DNA of 5,455 nucleotides from Sulfurovum sp. (GTDB lineage: Bacteria; Campylobacterota; Campylobacteria; Campylobacterales; Sulfurovaceae): assembly GCA_020721385.1 (NCBI GenBank), contig DYMW01000097.1, positions 1 to 5,455 on the forward strand. Reading direction: 5' to 3'. A program made the translations under genes and the position numbers. The notes beneath the pieces were generated by a model. The model was not told the DNA's origin. It worked only from the letters and a program-made list of their open reading frames with translations, and did no database searches. Positions 1-5,455 of the stretch are shown here, piece by piece. Every line of letters starts with the position of its first letter. Position 1 is the stretch's first letter.

Positions 1-389
1 AGGGCAAGGGCAAACGTATAAAAAAGAAAATGTTGATAATGGGTTACCATTTTTAAATACTTTTACGCAAACAGAATTGGGAAAAGCCTATTGGATTAGG
101 GTTCAAAATGGTATTGATTTGAATTATGTTACAGATAACTATGAGGGTAATCAAACCATTGATTTGGATGAGGGGTGGAATTTTGTAGGACCACTGACAT
201 CATTAACCTTAGAGCAGATTACGCAACAGATAGAGTTTGAGAATTTGTTGGTAATTCAAGGAGCAGGGCAAGGAGCAATGTATAAAAAAGAGAATATTGA
301 TAATGGTCTTCCTTTTTTAAATACATTTACAGCGTTTGAGGAGTCGCAAGGGTATTGGATAAAGGTTGAAAATCAAGCCTCTTTAATCT
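1..389 (+). repeat. Tandem 264-bp (88-residue) coding repeat, last two copies
   Basis: Bases 1-125 align without gaps to bases 265-389, an offset of 264 bp or exactly 88 codons. The first 67 bp of the pair differ at about 12 positions by hand count. The proteins share 26 of 42 residues, including the run DNGLPFLNTFT and the YWI core. The left copy is cut by the window edge. The full right-hand unit runs from about base 161 (DLDEGWNFVG) to about base 397. This looks like in-frame domain duplication within the lyase-like gene. The GWN...GYW pattern resembles small beta-rich repeats that I associate with exported Campylobacterota proteins. Their function, possibly adhesion or carbohydrate binding, is inference. 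Confidence 0.85.
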
Positions 390-1969
390 TTGACTTCACT
401 ATAAAAATTGTTTTAAAAGATTTAAAAGCCTTTCCTACGGCAGAGGGAGCAGGAGCCAAAGCCACAGGAGGAAGAGGTGGAGCAGTGGTTTATGTTACAC
501 GGGTTGAAGATGATACACAAGAGGGTTCTTTGCGTTATGCCTTAAATTTTTCAGGAAAGAAAACCATTGTTTTTGCTGTAGGTGGAAAATTTCTTTTGGA
601 TGAAAGTATTATTAAGCAAGGTGATGATTATACATTTGCAGGTCAAACAGCCAATGATTTGGGCGGTGTACATATTGTTGGTGAAGGACTTGAATCTAAA
701 ACCGTATATTTACCAGGTAGTAATAAAATTTTTAGATATTTTACGGCACGAGGTCAATGGGAAAATTCTTATTATATTACAGAGGGGAAGTCTCCACCTC
801 AATTTAGTTTGTTAAATTCAAACACTATGATTGTGGATCATTTTACAGGAGGTTGGGGTTCGTATTGTATGAACTTCAACAAGTTTAATGCTCAAACCAA
901 TAAATTAGGTGATTTTACGCTACAACGGAGTTTGTGTTTAGAGGGTGTATCAACCCATAATGTTTCATTGGTTACAGGGTTTTCTATAGAGGCAGCGAAT
1001 GATTATTTGGATTATGATACCAGAGAAGAGGTTTGGAATCGTTATGGTGGGGAGTGGGATTTCCATGGCAATGCTTTTATCTTAAATGACCACAGACAAC
1101 CAAGCAATACCAGTGGTGGAGAAGATGCCAGTTTTACAGAAATCAATAACTATACTTATGGTTGGGATACACGATTGGCAAAACATGCAGGTAATGCTAA
1201 ATTGGACATGATTAACAATGTTTTTGAAGAGGCTCTATATGGAGGCATTGTACAATCTAAGTTGTTTAAAGTAGGGTTTGATGTTGAATTGGATGCGGAT
1301 AACCCAGAAGACTTTCATCCGTCTATTTATGTCAAGGGAAATAGAATTGTTCATTATAATGGGTCAATTTTTATGGGAGAAACAGTAGCAAATCAGTTTG
1401 AACAGAGTTATACCCATTACACAACAACCAAATATGGAGAGGCAAATACTCATTTAAATGAGATGTATCATCGAGAAGTTGCTCAAAGCCCACGAGAATT
1501 TCCAATTACCATTCTTCCAACAGCAGAGGTAAAAGAGAATGTGTTAAACAATGTTGGTGCAGGAGTGAGATTTAACAGTAATGGCACAACGTATATTGCA
1601 GACCCAATTGACAGATATTATATTACGATGGCTTACAATAAAAGTGGATCAACATTTAAACACAATAAAGATAAAGGGTATATTGGTGATGGTGGGGTGG
1701 GTGACCCTGCTCATTTTAATCCTGAACTTTATGGACAAAATTTTAATGGCACAAGCAGAGATTTGGATGTTTGGGACAGTGATAGAGATGGCATACCTAA
1801 TGAATGGGAAGATGCTCATGGATTGGATAAAGGAAATAGAGATGATGGAAATGGTATCGTTAAAGATTGGAAGATTGGTAATTATACCGTGGTCAATGAA
1901 GCAGGATATACGAATTTAGAGATTTATTTAGCCGACATAGCAGGTGATTTTCATCTGTTGGCTTGGTAA
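2..1969 (+). CDS. Polysaccharide lyase family 1-like (pectate-lyase-like) protein with N-terminal WNF/GYW repeats, 5' end missing
   Basis: Partial gene: the frame is open from base 2 to the TAA at 1967-1969, giving 655 visible residues. The TTG at 77 lies inside a repeat and is not the start. Residues 1-42 are the end of one repeat. Residues about 54-132 are a second copy with GWNFVG and GYWIKV. A beta-helix domain starts at residue 142 with FPTAEGAGAKATGGRGG, followed by GSLRYAL (175-181), IVFAVGG and YTFAGQTAND, the usual opening of PL1-type lyases. VDHFTGGWG (near 279), FHGNAF...DHRQP (354-367) and the INNYTYGW/MINNVF segments match later strands of that fold. The tail has DSDRDGIPNEWED (592-604) and GYTNLEIYLADI (635-646), a calcium-binding TSP3/dockerin-like ending. 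Only two cysteines are visible (289, 312). By family, PL1 enzymes cleave pectate or related uronic acid polymers by beta-elimination. Substrate and activity here are unproven, and some active-site motifs are altered. Export is inferred, since any signal peptide is outside the window. It could instead be a non-catalytic beta-helix surface protein. Confidence 0.72.
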   Translation, partial: GQGQTYKKENVDNGLPFLNTFTQTELGKAYWIRVQNGIDLNYVTDNYEGNQTIDLDEGWNFVGPLTSLTLEQITQQIEFENLLVIQGAGQGAMYKKENIDNGLPFLNTFTAFEESQGYWIKVENQASLIFDFTIKIVLKDLKAFPTAEGAGAKATGGRGGAVVYVTRVEDDTQEGSLRYALNFSGKKTIVFAVGGKFLLDESIIKQGDDYTFAGQTANDLGGVHIVGEGLESKTVYLPGSNKIFRYFTARGQWENSYYITEGKSPPQFSLLNSNTMIVDHFTGGWGSYCMNFNKFNAQTNKLGDFTLQRSLCLEGVSTHNVSLVTGFSIEAANDYLDYDTREEVWNRYGGEWDFHGNAFILNDHRQPSNTSGGEDASFTEINNYTYGWDTRLAKHAGNAKLDMINNVFEEALYGGIVQSKLFKVGFDVELDADNPEDFHPSIYVKGNRIVHYNGSIFMGETVANQFEQSYTHYTTTKYGEANTHLNEMYHREVAQSPREFPITILPTAEVKENVLNNVGAGVRFNSNGTTYIADPIDRYYITMAYNKSGSTFKHNKDKGYIGDGGVGDPAHFNPELYGQNFNGTSRDLDVWDSDRDGIPNEWEDAHGLDKGNRDDGNGIVKDWKIGNYTVVNEAGYTNLEIYLADIAGDFHLLAW

Positions 1970-1989
1970 CATTTTAAATCAACCTATAA

Positions 1990-2000
1990 CTAAATTTTAG
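1990..2000. other. 11-bp palindrome CTAAATTTTAG upstream of the lysA -10 element
   Basis: CTAAA and TTTAG are perfect inverted repeats around one central T. They lie 2 bp upstream of the putative -10 hexamer, so a regulator binding here would interfere with the promoter. In such AT-rich DNA a match this short may be chance. It lacks the GC-rich stem and T-run of an intrinsic terminator, so it probably does not end transcription of the upstream gene. Confidence 0.25.
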
Positions 2001-2001
2001 A

Positions 2002-2007
2002 TAAAAT
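2002..2007 (+). promoter_or_regulatory. Putative sigma-70 -10 element (TAAAAT) for the lysA-pheA-hisC operon
   Basis: TAAAAT differs from the TATAAT consensus at one position and sits in TTTTAGATAAAATC. Campylobacterota promoters typically have this kind of -10 box preceded by T-rich DNA and no conserved -35, and none is seen here. Transcription would start near 2013-2016, leaving a leader of about 30 nt before the lysA ATG. No terminator hairpin is visible in the 76-bp gap (1970-2045), so read-through from the lyase-like gene is also possible. Confidence 0.5.
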
Positions 2008-2031
2008 CGCGACCACTACAAAAAATAATTT

Positions 2032-2035
2032 AGGA
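2032..2035 (+). promoter_or_regulatory. Ribosome binding site of lysA (AGGA)
   Basis: AGGA ends 10 nt before the ATG at 2046 and only 4 nt before an in-frame TTG at 2040. Four nt is too close for normal initiation, and ATG is the stronger start codon, so this site favours 2046. The spacing is somewhat longer than the 6 nt seen for pheA and hisC. Confidence 0.55.
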
Positions 2036-2045
2036 ACGATTGAAT

Positions 2046-3266
2046 ATGAGTTTGGATATAACAACTTTGGTAAAGAAATATGATACCCCCCTTTATGTTT
2101 ATGATTTTAATAACATAACAAACCGATATGAAGAGCTTAAAGGTGCGTTTGATGGTAAAAAATCATTGGTTGCTTATGCTGTTAAATCTAACTCAAATTT
2201 GGCGGTGATTCGTCATTTGGCAAAACTGGGAGCAGGAGCTGACTGTGTGAGTATTGGTGAGGTGCATCGTGCATTAAAAGCAGGGGTGAAGAAGTACCGT
2301 ATTATCTTTTCAGGTGTGGGTAAAAAAGATTCTGAAATACGTGAAGCACTACAACAAGATATTCTACTCATTAACCTAGAGAGTGAAGATGAGATGAAGC
2401 GGGTAGAGATGATTGCGAATGAGATGGATGTTGAAGCACGTATCTCTATTCGTGTTAATCCCAATGTTGACCCTCAAACCCATCCGTATATCTCAACAGG
2501 TCTTCATGAAAACAAATTTGGGGTGAGCCTTGATATGGCTAAAAGAATGTATATTTATGCAAAAAAATCTGAACATTTAAATCCTGTGGGGATTCACTTT
2601 CATATTGGGTCACAGTTAACCGAGTTGGCACCCATTTCAGAAGCGTGTGAGATTGTGGCTGATTTGGTTCGTTCACTCAAAGCTATTAATATTGATATTA
2701 AGTTCTTTGATGTGGGTGGAGGACTTGGCGTTGTTTATAATAATGAGACAACCATTAAACCCAAAGATTATGCTCATGCCATTACTCAAAAAATTAAGGG
2801 TTTGGATGTGACGATTCTTTCTGAACCTGGGCGTTATATGATGGCAAATTCAGGTATATTTTTAACCAAAGTGCTTTATGAAAAACAAAATGGTGAAAAA
2901 CGTTTTGTGATTGTGGATGGAGCGATGAATGATTTAATTCGACCAAGTCTTTATAATGCGTATCATAAAATAGAAGCGGTACAAAAAGAGGGAGAGACTA
3001 CATTGGCTGATGTGGTGGGTCCTGTTTGTGAAAGTGGTGATTTTTTGGGTAAAAATGTGGCACTTCCTCCATTGAATCATAATGATATTTTGGTGGTACA
3101 CAGTGCGGGAGCGTATGGATTTACGATGTCAAGCAACTACAATACTAGAGGACGTTCAGCAGAAGTTGCGATTCTTGATGGAAAAGATTATTTGATTCGT
3201 GAGCGTGAGAGTTTCGAAGATCAAATCAGACTAGAAGAGGCTTGTGATATAAGTTGGCAAGAATAA
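2046..3266 (+). CDS. lysA: Diaminopimelate decarboxylase
   Basis: A cytoplasmic PLP enzyme that decarboxylates meso-2,6-diaminopimelate to L-lysine, the last step of the DAP pathway. The 406 residues from the ATG match the usual family length of about 400-420. The fold type III (alanine-racemase-like) barrel has the PLP lysine in YAVKSNSN (K47), the barrel motif HFHIGSQ (184-190) and the phosphate-binding loop DVGGGLGV (222-229). EPGRY (260-264) supplies cofactor and substrate contacts. The C-terminal beta domain carries GPVCESGDFLG (325-335), with catalytic Cys328 supplied to the neighbouring subunit, and GAYGFTMSSNYN (355-366). All key residues are present. An in-frame TTG two codons upstream is the less likely start. 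It is the first gene of a tight operon, 23 bp before pheA, with a probable promoter just upstream. No attenuator or riboswitch fits in the short leader. Confidence 0.97.
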   Translation: MSLDITTLVKKYDTPLYVYDFNNITNRYEELKGAFDGKKSLVAYAVKSNSNLAVIRHLAKLGAGADCVSIGEVHRALKAGVKKYRIIFSGVGKKDSEIREALQQDILLINLESEDEMKRVEMIANEMDVEARISIRVNPNVDPQTHPYISTGLHENKFGVSLDMAKRMYIYAKKSEHLNPVGIHFHIGSQLTELAPISEACEIVADLVRSLKAINIDIKFFDVGGGLGVVYNNETTIKPKDYAHAITQKIKGLDVTILSEPGRYMMANSGIFLTKVLYEKQNGEKRFVIVDGAMNDLIRPSLYNAYHKIEAVQKEGETTLADVVGPVCESGDFLGKNVALPPLNHNDILVVHSAGAYGFTMSSNYNTRGRSAEVAILDGKDYLIRERESFEDQIRLEEACDISWQE

Positions 3267-3289
3267 TTAAGTCAGACAAAGGATAAATC

Positions 3290-4348
3290 ATGACATTAGA
3301 TGAATTACGGCTTGAAATAGACACCATTGATGACCAACTTTTAGAACTTTACAATAAGAGAATGGAATATGTTCATCAAGTTGGTACCTTAAAAAATACA
3401 ACGGGTGCACCCATCTATCGTCCTGAACGTGAACAGTCAATTTTGAATCGTTTGAAAAAGCAGAATACAGGGAAATTGACCGATCAAGCTATTGATGCAC
3501 TTTTTTTAGAGATGTTTGCTGTGGCTAGAAACCTTGAACGTCCTGAACCGATTGCTTATCTAGGTCCTGAGGCAAGTTTTACCCATCAAGCTGCTGAGAG
3601 TAAATTTGGAGCAATGAGTGCCTATATACCAATTAGTTCTATTAAAGGTGTTTTTCGAGAAGTAAGTCGAGGAACGGCGAAGTTTGGGGTTATTCCTATT
3701 GAAAACAGTTCTAATGGTATTGTAAGTGATACCATTAGCTGTTTGGATGAGTATGATTTAAAAATTATTGCCGAAGTATTTGTAGACATTCATCATACCT
3801 TGGCAACACGATGTGATGATATTAAAAATATTAAAAAGATTTATTCAAAAGATATTGCATTTGATCAATGTCACAATTTCTTAAAAGATTGTGGATTGGA
3901 TGAAGTTGAGCTTATTCCTGTGGAGTCAACAGCAAAAGCTGCAAGGATGTCCATGAAAGAGAACAATTCAGCAGCCATTTGTGCAGATGTGGCGGCTAAA
4001 ATGTATAATTTACCCATTCTTTTTGAAAATATAGAAGATTGTTCAGACAATAAAACGCGTTTTTTTATTGTGAGTAATTTTGACAATTTACCATCAGGAG
4101 ATGATAAAACATCGATGTTGGTACGTTTGCCCAATACGCCAGGTTCATTGGTTGAGTTTTTGAATGATTTTGAGAAGTTTAAAGTCAACTTGACCAAAAT
4201 AAAATCACACATTGTTGGTGGTGCGTCTATTTTTTTTATTGAGTTTAATGGACATCAAGATGAGAAACATATTAAAGAGATTCTGCATAAACATAAGGGG
4301 TCGATAAAAATACTTGGCTCTTATGTGAAAGAGAATGATGATATTTAA
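3290..4348 (+). CDS. pheA: Bifunctional chorismate mutase / prephenate dehydratase (P-protein)
   Basis: Converts chorismate to prephenate and then to phenylpyruvate for phenylalanine synthesis in the cytoplasm. The 352 residues fit the three-domain P-protein. The AroQ-type chorismate mutase (about 1-85) keeps the active-site series R7, R24, K35, R47, E48. The dehydratase (about 88-262) has AYLGPEASFTHQAA, IPIENSSNG (135-143), STAKAA (213-218) and the catalytic TRF in NKTRFFIV (T256-F258). The C-terminal ACT domain (about 273-346) normally binds phenylalanine for feedback inhibition. Here GALV reads GSLV (285-288), and ESRP reads KSHI (305-308) after a conserved NLTKI, so feedback control may be changed. 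The ATG has AAGGA (3279-3283) 6 nt upstream. It lies 23 bp after lysA and 24 bp before hisC, consistent with one operon. Both catalytic domains look intact. Confidence 0.96.
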   Translation: MTLDELRLEIDTIDDQLLELYNKRMEYVHQVGTLKNTTGAPIYRPEREQSILNRLKKQNTGKLTDQAIDALFLEMFAVARNLERPEPIAYLGPEASFTHQAAESKFGAMSAYIPISSIKGVFREVSRGTAKFGVIPIENSSNGIVSDTISCLDEYDLKIIAEVFVDIHHTLATRCDDIKNIKKIYSKDIAFDQCHNFLKDCGLDEVELIPVESTAKAARMSMKENNSAAICADVAAKMYNLPILFENIEDCSDNKTRFFIVSNFDNLPSGDDKTSMLVRLPNTPGSLVEFLNDFEKFKVNLTKIKSHIVGGASIFFIEFNGHQDEKHIKEILHKHKGSIKILGSYVKENDDI

Positions 4349-4372
4349 AGTAAAAGATATTAAGGATAAGCA

Positions 4373-5455
4373 ATGAAATTTAATCAGGCATTGAAAGATA
4401 TAAAAATTTATGAGGCGGGTAAGCCCATAGAGTTGGTGGTAAGAGAGTTTGGAATTAATCCTAGTAGTGTGGTTAAGTTGGCATCCAATGAAAATCCAAA
4501 AGGGTGTAGTCCTAAAGTAGCTAAGGCGATTGCCAACAATGCCCATAAAGCTTTTTTATATCCTGATGACAGTATGTTTGAACTCAAAGATGCTCTTGCT
4601 AAAAAATTTGAGATAAAAGAAGAAAACATTATTATTGGTGCAGGTTCTGACCAAGTTTTAGAGTTTATTGCCCGAGCTTTATTACAAGAAGGTGATGCCG
4701 TTTTAATGTCACAAGTCACCTTTGCAATGTATGAAGTTTATGCAAAACAGATGGGTGCAAAAATTGTTAGAACGCCAAGTTATGAGCATAAAGTAGAAGA
4801 GTTTATAACAGCATATAATGAACATAAACCTAAAATTGTTTATTTATGTACGCCCAACAATCCAACAGGTGATGGAATAACAAAAGAGGATGTAATGACC
4901 ATTATTAATGCTATTGATAGTGAGACTTTGGTGGTGGTTGATGGAGCTTATATGGAATATGCCTCTGCTAAAGATAAAGCATACAACATTGAGCCTAATG
5001 ATATTATGGGCTTTGAGAATGTTATCTATTTGGGAACTTTCTCTAAAGCTTATGGTTTAGGGGGAATGCGTGTGGGATATGGTATTGCCAATGCCAAGAT
5101 TATACATGAGTTGTATAAGATGCGACCACCATTTAACATTACCACACTTTCACTACTTTCAGCCATTGAAGCTTTAAAAGATGAAGCGTTTGTAAAAGAG
5201 TCAATAGCCCTACATCAGCAAGAGTTACCACGTTATGAAGTGTTTGCAAAAGAGCATGGTTTTGGTTATATTGAGAGTTACACCAATTTTATTACTTATT
5301 TGTTTAATGATACCATGGACTCCACCAAAATTTCTAATGTATTGCTTAAAGAGGGTGTGATTATTCGTAACTTGGCTTCATACAATATGAATGCTGTGCG
5401 TATTACCATTGGAACTAAAGAACAAAATGATAGACTCTTTGAAGTTTTAAAGAAG
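4373..5455 (+). CDS. hisC: Histidinol-phosphate aminotransferase, 3' end missing
   Basis: A PLP-dependent fold type I aminotransferase that interconverts imidazole acetol phosphate and histidinol phosphate using glutamate, in histidine synthesis. The frame is open for 361 codons to the window edge without a stop. The family is usually about 365 residues, so only the last few are missing. Motifs include LASNENPKG (36-44), LYPDD (62-66), GAGSDQVLEF (89-98) and PNNPTG (161-166). D190 in VVVDGAY pairs with the PLP ring nitrogen, K225 in FSKAYGL is the Schiff-base lysine, R233 in GMRVGYG binds the cofactor phosphate, and R343 in VRITIG is the probable substrate carboxylate arginine. The ATG has AAGGA (4362-4366) 6 nt upstream. 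Lying directly behind pheA, it may also transaminate phenylpyruvate or hydroxyphenylpyruvate, as some HisC-family enzymes do. This is inference from context. In Campylobacter the next genes, as I recall, are flagellar fliF and fliG. Confidence 0.94.
   Translation, partial: MKFNQALKDIKIYEAGKPIELVVREFGINPSSVVKLASNENPKGCSPKVAKAIANNAHKAFLYPDDSMFELKDALAKKFEIKEENIIIGAGSDQVLEFIARALLQEGDAVLMSQVTFAMYEVYAKQMGAKIVRTPSYEHKVEEFITAYNEHKPKIVYLCTPNNPTGDGITKEDVMTIINAIDSETLVVVDGAYMEYASAKDKAYNIEPNDIMGFENVIYLGTFSKAYGLGGMRVGYGIANAKIIHELYKMRPPFNITTLSLLSAIEALKDEAFVKESIALHQQELPRYEVFAKEHGFGYIESYTNFITYLFNDTMDSTKISNVLLKEGVIIRNLASYNMNAVRITIGTKEQNDRLFEVLKK

Noticed and set aside
77..79. TTG as the start codon of the lyase-like gene
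   Set aside because: The frame is open back to base 2, and the residues before the TTG match the second repeat copy, so the codon is an internal Leu of a gene that begins outside the window.
582..815. Short plus-strand open frames (582-815 and 1581-1919) inside the lyase-like gene in another frame
   Set aside because: Both lie within the clearly coding frame of the lyase-like protein and give low-complexity Ile/Leu/Met-rich products with no motif.
1971..2000. Possible intrinsic terminator from the A/T-rich stretches ATTTTAAAT and TAAATTTTAG
   Set aside because: The two stretches do not pair well with each other, there is no GC-rich stem, and no T-run follows.
2040..2042. TTG as the start of lysA
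   Set aside because: It is only 4 nt from the AGGA motif, and an ATG lies two codons downstream at better spacing. The family N-terminus fits the ATG.
2213..2464. 83-codon minus-strand open frame inside lysA
   Set aside because: It overlaps conserved LysA sequence entirely, and its Ser/Arg/Ile-rich translation has no recognisable motif.
3871..4212. 113-codon minus-strand open frame inside pheA
   Set aside because: It is the antisense shadow of the conserved dehydratase and ACT coding sequence, with no domain of its own.
4205..4546. 113-codon open frame on the minus strand across the pheA-hisC junction
   Set aside because: It lies antisense to two well-conserved genes and their junction and has no recognisable domain. 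Its hydrophobic and Asn-rich look is explained by the AT-rich complement.
4408..4719. 103-codon minus-strand open frame inside hisC
   Set aside because: It is antisense to conserved HisC motifs, and its Ser/Leu/Ala-rich composition is typical of a shadow frame.

Overview
The window is an AT-rich piece of a bacterial chromosome, with every gene on the + strand. The order lysA, pheA, hisC, and the close match of the HisC and LysA proteins to what I remember of Sulfurimonas/Campylobacter homologues, point to a Campylobacterota (epsilonproteobacterial) genome. A marine Sulfurimonas- or Sulfurovum-like organism is the best guess. That assignment rests on memory of gene order and protein style, not on a search.

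Positions 2-1969 hold the 3' part of a large gene whose start lies outside the window. It encodes a probably exported, multidomain protein. Its visible part begins with tandem 88-residue 'GWNFVG...GYWIKV' repeats, continues with a domain resembling polysaccharide lyase family 1 (pectate-lyase-like beta-helix), and ends with an Asp-rich, calcium-binding-type tail. It is the accessory element here and the most unusual gene in the window.

Positions 1970-2045 are a short intergenic gap with a plausible promoter (-10-like TAAAAT at 2002-2007), a small palindrome, and the lysA ribosome binding site.

Positions 2046-5455 are a compact amino-acid biosynthesis operon. lysA makes lysine from meso-diaminopimelate. 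pheA, a fused chorismate mutase/prephenate dehydratase with an ACT domain, makes phenylpyruvate. hisC is a PLP aminotransferase of histidine synthesis that could also transaminate phenylpyruvate. The gaps are 23 and 24 bp, and both pheA and hisC have a clear AAGGA ribosome binding site 6 nt before ATG, so co-transcription is likely. hisC runs off the right edge only a few codons before its expected end.

I found no RNA gene, CRISPR array, insertion sequence, attachment site or origin, and no convincing undescribed system. The points worth a second look are the lyase-like protein beside a core operon, its repeats and altered active-site motifs, and the degenerate phenylalanine-binding motif in the PheA ACT domain.
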